Part shown: positions 17,368 through 26,654 of the stretch, piece by piece | Layout of the letters: each line of letters starts with the position of its first letter | Numbering within the stretch: position 1 is the stretch's first letter | Assembly: GCA_029262375.1 (NCBI GenBank) | Contig: JAJCZM010000038.1 | Span: forward strand, 119,308 to 183,307 | Origin: Deltaproteobacteria bacterium | GTDB taxonomy: Bacteria; Desulfobacterota; Binatia; UBA1149; SPBQ01 | Reading direction: 5' to 3' | Length of the DNA stretch: 64,000 bases | Translations under genes and position numbers: made by a program | The notes under the pieces: model-generated | Told to the model about the DNA's origin: nothing | The model's input: only the letters and a program-made list of their open reading frames with translations | Databases searched by the model: none

Positions 17368-19305
17368 TTAGGCGAGAAACTCGTAGTCGTTCGGGTCGGG
17401 TTTCCGGGTCCAATTCCAGTAGTCGAGCAGCAACCAAGGCGATGTCGCGGTCACGCGCCCCGCACTGTTCTTGTACCAGCTATCCATGGCCGGTGACGAC
17501 CAAACCATTTTGGCCAGCTGCTCATCGAGTCGCTTGTTGAACGCGTCGTTCACCGACGGCTTGCAATCCATGGCAGCCGCACCGCGGGTCAGAAGCTCCT
17601 TGATACACTCGAGCGTGTAGCGCACCTGACATTCAGAATGGAAGATAATACTGCCGGCGTGGGCAAGATTCGTGGCAGGTCCGTAGAGACAGAACAGGTT
17701 TGGGAAGTCGGGCACCGTGATACCGAGATAGGCATGCGGGTCGTCTCCCCACAGCGCACCGAGATTCACGCCGCCGCGACCGTTGATTGCCATCGGCCAT
17801 AGGAATTTCGTCGCGTTGAACCCCGTCGCGAACACGATGACATCGACTTCGTGCCGGCTTCCGTCGCTCGAAACGATGGCAGACTCCTCGACGCGATCGA
17901 TCGGTTGCGTGACGAGTTCAACGTCGTCTCTCTTGAGTGCGGCGAGCCAACTTCCGTTGTCTTGCAACATGCGCTTCCCGAACGGGGGATAGTCGGGCGT
18001 TACCTTCGCAAGCAACTCGCCGTCGTCGCCGACTTGGCTCGAGATCCATTCGAGGAAGAATCCGCGCGTCATTTCGTTGGTCTCGTTGATCGACCGTTCC
18101 TGATTCGGCCAGTCGGGATCGATGACCAGGCTGGGAAGCAGACCGTCGGAGGCGGGCCAGAACAAGAGAAACCGATACCAACGCGCGTAGTACGGCACGT
18201 GCTTGAGCAACCACTTCATCCCGTCGCTCACATCTCGATGATAACTCGGGTTCGGAAACATCCACGGCGCCGAACGTTGAAACACCGTAAGATGCTCGGC
18301 CGCTTGCGCTACTTCGGGAACGAGTTGGAACGCGCTGGCGCCCGAACCAACGACGCCGACACGCTTGCCGCTGAGATCCGCATCGCCGGGCCACTGGGCG
18401 GAATGCCAGTGACGCCCTTTGAATCGCTCCAGGCCTGCGATCTCGGGAACCTTCGGGCGATTGAGTTGACCGACGCCGCTCACCACGGCGTTCGCTTTCA
18501 GACGTTCGGTCGCTCCCGCGGGATCTCGCAACACCACGTCCCAACCATTCGCCTGTTCGTCATAGCTCGCTTCGATCACTTCGCAACCGAAGCGAATGTT
18601 CTTTCTCACTGCGTACTTGTCGGCGCATCGCTCGAAGTACGCTCTGAGCTCTTCTTGCTGGGCATAGAACTGTGACCAGTCGTGGTTCGGCTCAAAGGAG
18701 TAGCAGTAGAAATGATTCGCGATGTCTACGCGGCAGCCCGGGTAGGTGTTCTCGTACCAGGTACCCCCCAGGCCGTCGTTCTTCTCCACGACCGTGTAGC
18801 CAATCCCGGCAGCCTCGAGTTTTATCGCCGCCAACAGCCCCGACATTCCGGCACCTATGATGACGACGTGAAACTCGGCGCGCAGCTGCACAGGCACATC
18901 GTCCCAGACGACATCGCGTTCGTCGACGCCGGCCAACGCCAGCTCTTCGCGCATCATTGGGACGTAGTCTTCGCTGACGGGCTCCCCGACCATGAAGCTC
19001 ATCATTTCGTGAATGGTTTCGCCGTCGGGCGGCGGCGGCAGCGTACAGCCTCGGTCGCGGTAGTCGGCCAACACGCGAAGCGCAGCCGCACGTACCGCAG
19101 CCTTGTCTTCCTTCGACATGAAGCCCTGCGTCTCGCCCATGATGGCCTGGCTCGGACGCAACGCACCGTCGAGTATCGTGCGATCACCGAGGATGTGGCT
19201 CATCGACATGAGCAACGCCGGTATGCTCGCGCTCTCGAGCGCGTCGGCAATGAACCGATCGTCTTCAGTGATAGGGTAATCTGCGGGCTTGAACGCTGTC
19301 GGCAT
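17368..19305 (-). CDS. Flavin-containing (Baeyer-Villiger type) monooxygenase, HAPMO-like
   Basis: Started at the ATG at 19305 (GAGG upstream) the protein has 645 residues. An extra N-terminal helical domain of about 130 residues precedes the first Rossmann motif GAGMSG, as in 4-hydroxyacetophenone monooxygenase. The Baeyer-Villiger fingerprint is intact as FKGRHWHSAQWP, and the NADPH-binding GSGASA motif follows. Further family marks are GGTWYENTYPGCRVD and IVFATGFNATKF. Such enzymes use FAD and NADPH to insert oxygen next to ketones, typically in the cytoplasm. The substrate is unknown. The gene is convergent with the cytochrome gene, and its 5' end lies close to the divergent exported hypothetical gene. 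Confidence 0.93.
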   Translation of the reverse strand: MPTAFKPADYPITEDDRFIADALESASIPALLMSMSHILGDRTILDGALRPSQAIMGETQGFMSKEDKAAVRAAALRVLADYRDRGCTLPPPPDGETIHEMMSFMVGEPVSEDYVPMMREELALAGVDERDVVWDDVPVQLRAEFHVVIIGAGMSGLLAAIKLEAAGIGYTVVEKNDGLGGTWYENTYPGCRVDIANHFYCYSFEPNHDWSQFYAQQEELRAYFERCADKYAVRKNIRFGCEVIEASYDEQANGWDVVLRDPAGATERLKANAVVSGVGQLNRPKVPEIAGLERFKGRHWHSAQWPGDADLSGKRVGVVGSGASAFQLVPEVAQAAEHLTVFQRSAPWMFPNPSYHRDVSDGMKWLLKHVPYYARWYRFLLFWPASDGLLPSLVIDPDWPNQERSINETNEMTRGFFLEWISSQVGDDGELLAKVTPDYPPFGKRMLQDNGSWLAALKRDDVELVTQPIDRVEESAIVSSDGSRHEVDVIVFATGFNATKFLWPMAINGRGGVNLGALWGDDPHAYLGITVPDFPNLFCLYGPATNLAHAGSIIFHSECQVRYTLECIKELLTRGAAAMDCKPSVNDAFNKRLDEQLAKMVWSSPAMDSWYKNSAGRVTATSPWLLLDYWNWTRKPDPNDYEFLA

Positions 19306-19459
19306 GAACGTAACCTCGACGGTAGCGCTCAAACTAGCACAGCGTCATCCGGCGGGACCAGCACGAGGAAACAGACGCTGTGAAACGGGCACACACGACC
19401 GGCCTCGAAAAACTCAGGCCCGGTTGATTCGGCGAACGTACGCCCCCAACATCGCCGCT

Positions 19460-20362
19460 GTGCTCAGAACTCACGCGATCCAAAAGACTCACCATCCGCA
19501 TGCACGCCCACTGAACGCCGCGGCGACTCTGCTGCTTCTCCCCCTGCTCTCGGCGCTTTGCAGTCTCGCGGCGACTACGTCCGCCTTGGCCGATCCGAAG
19601 GCGAGCCCAAGCAGTGAAGCACGCGTACTGTACCGTGCTTCGGAGCTGGCGATTTTCGCCGAAACATTCAGAGGCGATTTTCTCAAGCTGTGGGAGGGGC
19701 CTTCGGCCGGTGTGAGTTCCGTGCGCGCTGAGATCGTCGAGCGCCAGATCGAGAGACATTTCGGTGCGGACACGCTCGAAGCCATGCTGCTCGACTACTT
19801 CGCGACCAGCGAATCAACCACCGAGTCGAAAGCCGTACTCGCGTGGTCAGCAGAACCCGTCGGACAATCGCTCACCGCTCGCCCGCGCTCGACACGAGAC
19901 ACCGATCTACTTGGAGTGCTCGAAGCCTACGCCGAGACAAATACAACCCCGATCGATAAGGCGCGCGTAAAGATTCTTGCCGAGATCGCGCGCGAATCAC
20001 TGTTGGATCAGATCTATATCTCGTCGAGCTCGGTCGCGACGTTTCTGGTAAGCCTGAGCTTGGCGCTGGCCGATGACCCGGCGGGCGGTGTTCCCGATGG
20101 CGCCTGGGAGAAATTGCTGCCCGGCCTTTTCGCCAAGGCTGCACAGGCCAGAGAGCGCTATACGCGAGCGGCCGCCGGAGTGTTGCAGGTGGAGCACACG
20201 CACGCGTCGACGTCGGAATTGGGTGCCTATCTGGCGTTCCGCCAATCGACGGACGGCCGATGGCTCAGCAAGGAATCGGCCACTGCGTTGCTGTCCGTGC
20301 TACGCACGCAACAGGAAGCTTACGGCGAAGATCTCAAGCGCATCTTCTCAAAGATCCAGTAG
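19460..20362 (+). CDS. Exported hypothetical helical protein
   Basis: I do not firmly recognise this protein. A GTG at 19460 gives 300 residues with a signal peptide (AATLLLLPLLSALCSLAATTSALA). The frame stays open upstream to a TTG near 19289, so the start is uncertain. The mature part is alpha-helical: segments such as LEAMLLDYFATSES, VLAWSAEPVGQSLTA and LLGVLEAYAETN loosely recall the DUF2059 pattern of a helix followed by the phrase W/Y..P.G..+. It is therefore probably a periplasmic protein of unknown role. Its 3' end overlaps the convergent peptidase gene by 15 bases. Confidence 0.65.
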   Translation: MLRTHAIQKTHHPHARPLNAAATLLLLPLLSALCSLAATTSALADPKASPSSEARVLYRASELAIFAETFRGDFLKLWEGPSAGVSSVRAEIVERQIERHFGADTLEAMLLDYFATSESTTESKAVLAWSAEPVGQSLTARPRSTRDTDLLGVLEAYAETNTTPIDKARVKILAEIARESLLDQIYISSSSVATFLVSLSLALADDPAGGVPDGAWEKLLPGLFAKAAQARERYTRAAAGVLQVEHTHASTSELGAYLAFRQSTDGRWLSKESATALLSVLRTQQEAYGEDLKRIFSKIQ

Positions 20363-21511
20363 ATCACGATAGGCAGCCGCGTTCTTCGTCAACCGTTTGC
20401 GTGTTGCCGCCCAGGCATCGCGCCACGCAAGCCCTTTCTGCATGAGCCCATCGCAAAGCGTGAGCAAGCCATCGACGTCCTCGAGATGAACGAGTTCCGG
20501 CGCCGGCCCCTCGGGCCCGCGACAATCCGGTCCGCCCTCGAATCCCTGGTTGTGGTAATTGCCCAACGGCACCGACATCCCGATTGCCGGCAACCCCCAG
20601 GCGGTGGCGGCCGTCGCCTCGCAGCTGCCGCCGTCCATTACGCGGCGTTGGTGCCGCCCCGGCAGCAGACGTTCGGCCAAGTCGCTGAGTATTGCCAAAC
20701 CGGCTGGATCGAACACCGTCCTGCGATCTCCGAGACGAACGACCGGCCCCTTGCCGATCAACGCACCGGGAAGCGTACGAGAGGTCTCGAGGCTCACGCA
20801 CATGACTGGGCGTGTGGCACCACGGGTGAGCCAGCCGAGTCGAAAATGATCGACCGCACCGACGAAACCGACCTCCTCGCCGCGTGTCAGAACTCCCAAG
20901 AACGGAGCACGCGATCGCCGTCGCTTGAGAGCACGCGCCGTTTCGAGAATCGCGAACACGCCAACCAAATCATCGGCGGCCTTCGTGTAGATCCGCTTCC
21001 CACTTCGCCAAACCGGCCGCCGAAACGACAAACCGCCGAACAATGTTGCCGCGTCTCGCTCGCGAATCGCCGCATCGTCGACGCGAATCGTCATATCGGT
21101 GATCGCATAGCCGGCCTTGTGAATTTTTGCCGATGCGATCGTGGCGTTGCCGACGTAGCCGCGCGCATCGGATAGCCAGACATCCGCGCCCCGCAAGTGA
21201 CGAACCGGCGATCCGCCGTGCCAGCGCGCCGTCAGCCGGCCACGCCCCGACCACGCAATCGCGTGAAACCCCGGATGATCCATGTGCGATATAAACACGC
21301 GCACCGGCTCGGCGGAGCGCGCCGCGACGATTCGACGGTAGTGCGCGCGATCGCGCGCACCGACAATCACGTTGCCCGCGGGGTCTAGAAAGCAATCGAT
21401 CCCGGCACGCGCGCATACCGCGAGCACATGCTCGACGATGAGATGCTCCCGGAACGGCGCCGTCGGAATATCAAGAAGCCGCGTAAGCCGGGCAAGTACT
21501 GTCTTGTTCAT
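20348..21511 (-). CDS. M42-type metallo-aminopeptidase
   Basis: Started at the ATG at 21511 (MNKTVLARL) the protein has 387 residues, near the usual M42 length. Likely dinuclear metal ligands are in order: HMDHPG, the bridging Asp in KAADDLVG, the catalytic and ligand glutamates in TRGEEVGFVGA, Glu in SLETS, and a late His in GNYHNQGF. This layout matches the M42/M20 co-catalytic aminopeptidases that trim peptides in the cytoplasm. It is the last gene of the minus-strand cluster, 13 bases after the ABC ATPase. An ABC exporter followed by a peptidase could process or clear a peptide, but that link is an inference. Confidence 0.85.
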   Translation of the reverse strand: MNKTVLARLTRLLDIPTAPFREHLIVEHVLAVCARAGIDCFLDPAGNVIVGARDRAHYRRIVAARSAEPVRVFISHMDHPGFHAIAWSGRGRLTARWHGGSPVRHLRGADVWLSDARGYVGNATIASAKIHKAGYAITDMTIRVDDAAIRERDAATLFGGLSFRRPVWRSGKRIYTKAADDLVGVFAILETARALKRRRSRAPFLGVLTRGEEVGFVGAVDHFRLGWLTRGATRPVMCVSLETSRTLPGALIGKGPVVRLGDRRTVFDPAGLAILSDLAERLLPGRHQRRVMDGGSCEATAATAWGLPAIGMSVPLGNYHNQGFEGGPDCRGPEGPAPELVHLEDVDGLLTLCDGLMQKGLAWRDAWAATRKRLTKNAAAYRDLLDL

Positions 21512-21524
21512 ACCACGATGCTGT

Positions 21525-22280
21525 TCAAGCCGGGCGCAACGGCACGACGTTGCTGAGGTCGGGCTCATCGGTTTCGAATTCGATGCGTCCGTCGCGCAGG
21601 CCGATCGTCCGGTCTCCGTAACCGGCAGCGCGAGGATCGTGCGTCACCAGTATGATCGTTCTTCCGTTCTCTTCGCTGGCGCGCTTGAGCAGTTCGAGAA
21701 CCTGCTCGCCGTTGTATTGATCCAAGTTCCCGGTCGGTTCGTCGGCAAGCACGATGGGCGCACCGGTGGCGAGCGCTCGCGCAATCGCGACGCGCTGCAA
21801 TTCACCGCCCGACAGTTGATCGGGATAACGCCCGCCACGATCGGGCAGCCCTACGGAACGCAGTGCCTCAGCCACGCGGTCGGCGATCTCGCTCACGCCG
21901 TGACCACCGGCCCGAAGCGGCACGGCGACGTTTTGAGCCGCCGTCAGCGACGATAGCAAATTGAAGAATTGGAATACGAACGTCACGCGCTCGCGTCGTA
22001 GTCGCGCACGAGCCGTTGCTCCGAGGCCTGCGACGTCTACACCATCGACGAGTACGCGGCCCTCGGTCGGATCGTCGAGTCCGGCGATCAGGTTCAGAAG
22101 CGTCGATTTCCCGGAACCGCTCGGACCGGTCAACGAAACGAATTCGCTTCGACAGACGTGCAGATCGATACCGGCGACCGCCCACACCTCACCGTCGGCA
22201 TCGTCGTAGGACTTCTTGAGTGCCTCGAGCACGACGGTTCCCGACAGATCGTCGAGATTGGATGTTTGCTCTGTCTTCAT
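21525..22280 (-). CDS. ABC transporter ATP-binding protein, LolD/MacB type
   Basis: The ATPase has all motifs: Walker A GPSGSGKST, Q-loop in FVFQFFNLLSSLTA, signature LSGGELQRVAIARAL, Walker B IVLADEP followed by TGNLD, and the switch His in LVTHDP. TGNLD and the FFNLL Q-loop context are typical of the LolD/MacB/FtsE class that pairs with FtsX-fold permeases, and such a permease is encoded directly upstream. The ATG at 22280 gives 251 residues; a GTG at 22298 would add six, and neither has a clear ribosome site. These systems work at the inner membrane on lipoproteins, peptides or macrolides rather than by classic through-membrane transport. Confidence 0.92.
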   Translation of the reverse strand: MKTEQTSNLDDLSGTVVLEALKKSYDDADGEVWAVAGIDLHVCRSEFVSLTGPSGSGKSTLLNLIAGLDDPTEGRVLVDGVDVAGLGATARARLRRERVTFVFQFFNLLSSLTAAQNVAVPLRAGGHGVSEIADRVAEALRSVGLPDRGGRYPDQLSGGELQRVAIARALATGAPIVLADEPTGNLDQYNGEQVLELLKRASEENGRTIILVTHDPRAAGYGDRTIGLRDGRIEFETDEPDLSNVVPLRPA

Positions 22281-22322
22281 GAGTTCGTCGGTGGACACTG
22301 GCGCGTCAGCGCATCTTATCGC

Positions 22323-24884
22323 TCAGCGGCCGGCCCTTCCATCCCAAGATGTTCCGGTTCTTGCTGCGATGAAACCGGGGAGCATGCTGCAGGCCAACGA
22401 TGCGAGCGTCACCGCCGCGATCGCGAGGCTGATGGCCGGCCAGGACAGTTCGAGATCGAAGTACCAACCGTTCACCATGGGGATCGACTGGAACACGATG
22501 ATCGCCGACACACCGATTCCGGCGACGGTTCCGACCAGACTACCGCAGAATCCCAAAAGGCCGCCCTCGAGCGCCACGCTTCTTGCCACCTGTCGGCGGT
22601 CGAGCCCGAGTGCATGTAGAGTCCGGTAGTCGGTGCCGCGCGTCGCAATCGCGCTGAGCAAGAAACTCACCACGCCGACTGCCGAGACCGCAAGGCTGAC
22701 GAAGACCATCGCGTAGGTGAGAGAGAACGCGCCGTCGATGAGAGATTGCGCACTCGCTCGGGCATCGGCGAAGGTCCCCGTGATCACACCATAGGGCTGT
22801 GAAAAACGCTCGTTGAGTTCTCTCAGTACACGCTCGCTCTCTCCATCGGCCGTCCACACGGACACGCGGTCTACGAGCGGGTCGTTCCAGTGAGAGAGGT
22901 AGGTACGCCGCGACACGGCGATTGCGGGAAGTCCTCCACCGTAGACATCGCGGAAAGTCGCGAGCACAGGTGCGCTGAACTCGCCCGTCGGCGTCATCAG
23001 TTCCAGGCTTGCGCCCGTGGGCGCGGTGCCCGACCGCGATAAGCCTTCGCTGACGAGCACGCCTTCGCCTGCCCAGAACGACTCGGAAACGGCGTTCCAG
23101 GGGCGGTCCGTCGTAGGGAACCCCCATTCGCCTTCGTCGAACGCGAGCAGCACTGCCGGCTCGCCTCGAAAATTGATCTCGACCCGGCGTTGCCCCTGCA
23201 CCTGTGTGACACCACTGAGCGAAGCGACTTCGCTCAGAACCTCGTCGCTGAACGTACGCGCGGTGAGGATGTCCATCGTGCGACCTCCACCGGACATCAC
23301 GAGGTCGCTCGAATAGTAGTCATCGGCCCACTGAAACCACGAGCTCTGGAAGCTCGAAACCAGCGAGGAGTTCGCGATGGTCCAACCCATCGCCATGACA
23401 ATCCCACTAACCACCGCGACTGAAGCCACCGGTTGTCGCGCGACCAAGTGTGCCGATAGGAAAACACCGATGCCCGCCGACCGCTCCGCGATGCGCGACA
23501 AGACCCACGACACGACGTAGACGACGAAGGGAGACATCACCCCGGCGCCGATCAACAGGAGACAGTTCACCGCGAGAATGAACCCGACCAGCTGCGCGAA
23601 CGGGAGCGCCGTTGGCGCAGCAAAGAGCATCACACCGACAATCGCCAGCACCAACGAACCTGCGCCAACAGCCGTGACGAACGACGAGCGCTTGCGCCCT
23701 CCCATTGCCGTCGATCGAATCGCAGCAGCGATCGGTCCACGTAGATGGGTCCAGCACGCGAATCCGGCGGCCAAGACAGATGCGGCGATACCGGCGGCCA
23801 TCGCACCTGCGATCGTCTCGAGCCCTACGTCGAGCGATGCCGACGTTGCCGCAATCCATGCAGTGGTAACCACGGAAAACGTCGTGATCGCCAGCGCCGC
23901 TAGCCCCAAGCCGGCTAGCGCACCGACCAGCGCAGCAAACGAGGAAAGCAAAAGCGCCTCGACCGCAATCCACACGATCAGATGTGGGCGCGAGACACCG
24001 AGCGCGGACAGGAGCGCAATGTCGGCTCGTCGCTGACTGAGCGACGTTTCGACGGAGTGGTAGATCGTGAAGAAGGCGACGACGACGGCCAGCGCACCGG
24101 AGAGTGCCAGCAGCACGCGCAACGAACGTAGCACCTGTGAGGCCCGCTGCCCCAGCATTCCGCCCGAATACACCCGTGCAACCGACTCGACGTGCTCGCG
24201 CAATGCGGCGGTCACCGCAGCCGCGTCGGCACCTGGCTCGATGGCAACGTCGATACGATCGACGCGGTCGCCGCGTGCGGCAACGAGCTGCGCGGCCGGC
24301 AGGTCCATGATCGCGGCTCGGCCGCCCAGCAATTCGAACACCCCGACGTCGTCGATCAAACCCCGAATCACGAGCTCGCGCCGCCCGGTCGGGCTGATGA
24401 CGGCGAGGGGTGAACCAACTTTCAGAGCACGCTTCTCGGCGAAGCTGCGAGATACGGCGATCGAGTCCGGATTCGCAATGAACTCAGCCTCATCGTGCAC
24501 GCGCACCGCATCGGCCGGCAGTAGATCGTGAAGACGCGCGTCACCGAGAAGATCGATGCCCACGAGCTGAAGCGTCGACAATTCATCGTCGGCCAACACG
24601 ATGGTTGCCTGGACGATCGGGGTGGCGCGCGCAACGCCGTCGAGGCGCGCGATTGAATCGGCCAGATGAGCAGGCACGCCCACGCCCGCGTTGGCGATTT
24701 GAATGTCGGCGGCGCCGGCGGTTTGCGTGGTGACGTTATAGAAGGATTCGAGAACGCTGTTGGCAACCGCCGCCGTCGCCACGATAGCCGCGACACCGGC
24801 CGAGATCGCAACGATGAGCAGAGCCGCCCTGCCCTTGTGGCGTAGCCAGTACGGGAGCGACATCTGTCTGAGCAGCCAAAACAT
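22323..24884 (-). CDS. ABC transporter permease with two FtsX-type domains
   Basis: The 853-residue protein has an N-terminal membrane helix (residues about 20-43), a large MacB-like periplasmic domain, a first FtsX block of three helices (about 255-375), further helices around 410-480, a second periplasmic domain and a terminal FtsX block (about 720-840). This duplicated layout is that of LolC/E-like or SalY-type permeases encoded as one chain. It therefore probably forms the whole membrane part of the exporter with two copies of the ATPase 24 bases downstream. It follows the flavoprotein gene by 12 bases, which indicates co-transcription. The substrate is unknown; the lipid-modifying neighbours make a lipidic or lipoprotein cargo plausible. 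Confidence 0.9.
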   Translation of the reverse strand: MFWLLRQMSLPYWLRHKGRAALLIVAISAGVAAIVATAAVANSVLESFYNVTTQTAGAADIQIANAGVGVPAHLADSIARLDGVARATPIVQATIVLADDELSTLQLVGIDLLGDARLHDLLPADAVRVHDEAEFIANPDSIAVSRSFAEKRALKVGSPLAVISPTGRRELVIRGLIDDVGVFELLGGRAAIMDLPAAQLVAARGDRVDRIDVAIEPGADAAAVTAALREHVESVARVYSGGMLGQRASQVLRSLRVLLALSGALAVVVAFFTIYHSVETSLSQRRADIALLSALGVSRPHLIVWIAVEALLLSSFAALVGALAGLGLAALAITTFSVVTTAWIAATSASLDVGLETIAGAMAAGIAASVLAAGFACWTHLRGPIAAAIRSTAMGGRKRSSFVTAVGAGSLVLAIVGVMLFAAPTALPFAQLVGFILAVNCLLLIGAGVMSPFVVYVVSWVLSRIAERSAGIGVFLSAHLVARQPVASVAVVSGIVMAMGWTIANSSLVSSFQSSWFQWADDYYSSDLVMSGGGRTMDILTARTFSDEVLSEVASLSGVTQVQGQRRVEINFRGEPAVLLAFDEGEWGFPTTDRPWNAVSESFWAGEGVLVSEGLSRSGTAPTGASLELMTPTGEFSAPVLATFRDVYGGGLPAIAVSRRTYLSHWNDPLVDRVSVWTADGESERVLRELNERFSQPYGVITGTFADARASAQSLIDGAFSLTYAMVFVSLAVSAVGVVSFLLSAIATRGTDYRTLHALGLDRRQVARSVALEGGLLGFCGSLVGTVAGIGVSAIIVFQSIPMVNGWYFDLELSWPAISLAIAAVTLASLACSMLPGFIAARTGTSWDGRAGR

Positions 24885-24896
24885 GTGTAGACGCGG

Positions 24897-26654
24897 TCAG
24901 GAGACGGCGTAGCGTCGATCCGCAACGTCGGACATAGCGCGTTCGACTCGACGGACGACACTCTCAGAGACAGCCGACTCAGGCTCGCCTCCGCAACCAG
25001 CTGCAGCGAGTATCTCAGCTAAGGGGCGGTTCGCCAACAGAGTAGACGGCGATTGTTCGAGGCTGTTCGCAGCGAAATGACACGCTAGATGCTCGCTCAA
25101 CGACTTGGACCAGCGCGGCGGCAGCGACGCGAGCAAGCGCAGCGCATACGCGTTGAGGACGTCGGCCAATACGAGTTCCGTGGTATTGCAGCCCCATTCC
25201 TGCGCCGCTTCGATCGCATTGGTTGACGCCAGGCCACCGAGCAGCCCTTCCACCAACCTGGCGATCTCGAGCACCGAGGCGATTCGCCGTAGCTGTGCGG
25301 CGGATTCGGCGTCGAGATCGTCGAAGGTAGTCAATGCCGCGCGCAGTAGCGCACCGAACTCGATGTCTTCGTCGGCGAGGAACTCCTCGAGCAGCGGGGA
25401 AAACAGGGGCTCGCAGGAACGCGCGGTGCTCGACAGATCGCGCGCAAGATCGTTCACTGCTTCGTCGGCATCGGTGGACACGCTTTCGTGCAACTCACCA
25501 TGCGTCTCGTCGTGAATGATCCGGCGAATCCATCCTTGGCAACGTCGCCCGCGCGCGAAACACAGATCGGCTGCTCGACCGTGAAAGAACTCCGGCTTAT
25601 CGAGCGTCGCTCGAATCGTACGCACGAGACGAACGTTGCGCTTGAGCAAACGCCCCAGCGTTGCGTCGTAGTCGGTCGCGACCTGTCGCCAGCCCTCGCC
25701 CGAGCCGTCGGCATCGAGAATGGCTTGCCCCGCCGCGTCACCGGAAAGCAGAGCGCCTGCGATCCCTTCGCCGGTGAACGGGTTGCCGAGGCCGGCTGCG
25801 TCGCCACACAGAAGCACGCCCTGCGCAGAATTATCGGACTCACCGATCGCCAGCGGCGCCGTGGCGATCTCACCGTTGGCGACCTCGGCGATCTGTCGCT
25901 GCGAGAGATTCGCATGCTCCTGCGCGAACGTTACCAACAACTCACGAATCGATACTCCTCGAAAGCCCTGAGTTCTCGCCAAGCCGACGCCGATGTTCGC
26001 GTGCGTTTGCGAGACCGGGAAAATCCACGCGTACCCCGGGATGGTTCGGCCGCTCACCGCCAACGGGAAGTATAGTTCGAGGTGGTCGAGAGTCTCACGC
26101 TGATGCTTCTCCAACGTGATGTAAGTACGACCGGCGACGGACCAGATTCGCTCATCGCCGTCGCGCGTGAACAGAGATCTGCCGGCGGCACCGGCGGCGA
26201 TGATCGTCGTCGCTGCGTAGAGGCGGCCGCGGCGGCCGTCGTGAGTGAAGTCGACGCCGCACACGCGGCCCTGTTCATTACGCACCAGGCCGGAGACTGT
26301 TGCCGTGCGAAGCGTCGTGCCGGCTCCGACGGCGGCGGCAAGCATGCGGCTATCCAACACATGCCGCCGCATCGCGGCGCCCTTCTTCTCCTGGCCGCCT
26401 CGAAACATTTCGTCGGTACGCCGATCGCTGCGTGTATGGATGAAGCTGTAGCCTGAAACCGTCCGTGCGTCGCTGAGATCGACGCCCATCGCGATCAGCC
26501 GCGCAACAGCAGCGGGTGTCAGCCCATCACCGCAGGTCTTGTCGCGAGGAAACTCCGCACGATCGAGCAGAACCACATCGGCACCGCCGGCTGCGAGTGT
26601 GAACGCCGCGCTGGCGCCTGCGGGACCCCCTCCTATTACGATGACATCGGGCAT
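24897..26654 (-). CDS. Geranylgeranyl-reductase-family flavoprotein fused to a degenerate prenyl-synthase-like domain
   Basis: The 585-residue protein is longer than the roughly 380-400 usual for this family. Residues 1 to about 400 form a geranylgeranyl reductase/FAD oxidoreductase: GGGPAGA at 8-14, DKTCGDGLTPAAV, and the FAD motif CGDAAGLGNPFTGEGI. These enzymes saturate isoprenoid chains of lipids, quinones or chlorophyll. The extra C-terminus (about 415-545) is helical. Aligned by eye it parallels the N-terminal half of the neighbouring prenyl synthase, but the DDxxD motif is missing (GG in place of DD). The gene overlaps the synthase gene by 19 bases, so the two are translationally coupled. 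Saturation of the synthase product (quinone tail or lipid chain) is the likely job; a pairing role for the dead domain is inferred. Confidence 0.87.
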   Translation of the reverse strand: MPDVIVIGGGPAGASAAFTLAAGGADVVLLDRAEFPRDKTCGDGLTPAAVARLIAMGVDLSDARTVSGYSFIHTRSDRRTDEMFRGGQEKKGAAMRRHVLDSRMLAAAVGAGTTLRTATVSGLVRNEQGRVCGVDFTHDGRRGRLYAATTIIAAGAAGRSLFTRDGDERIWSVAGRTYITLEKHQRETLDHLELYFPLAVSGRTIPGYAWIFPVSQTHANIGVGLARTQGFRGVSIRELLVTFAQEHANLSQRQIAEVANGEIATAPLAIGESDNSAQGVLLCGDAAGLGNPFTGEGIAGALLSGDAAGQAILDADGSGEGWRQVATDYDATLGRLLKRNVRLVRTIRATLDKPEFFHGRAADLCFARGRRCQGWIRRIIHDETHGELHESVSTDADEAVNDLARDLSSTARSCEPLFSPLLEEFLADEDIEFGALLRAALTTFDDLDAESAAQLRRIASVLEIARLVEGLLGGLASTNAIEAAQEWGCNTTELVLADVLNAYALRLLASLPPRWSKSLSEHLACHFAANSLEQSPSTLLANRPLAEILAAAGCGGEPESAVSESVVRRVERAMSDVADRRYAVS

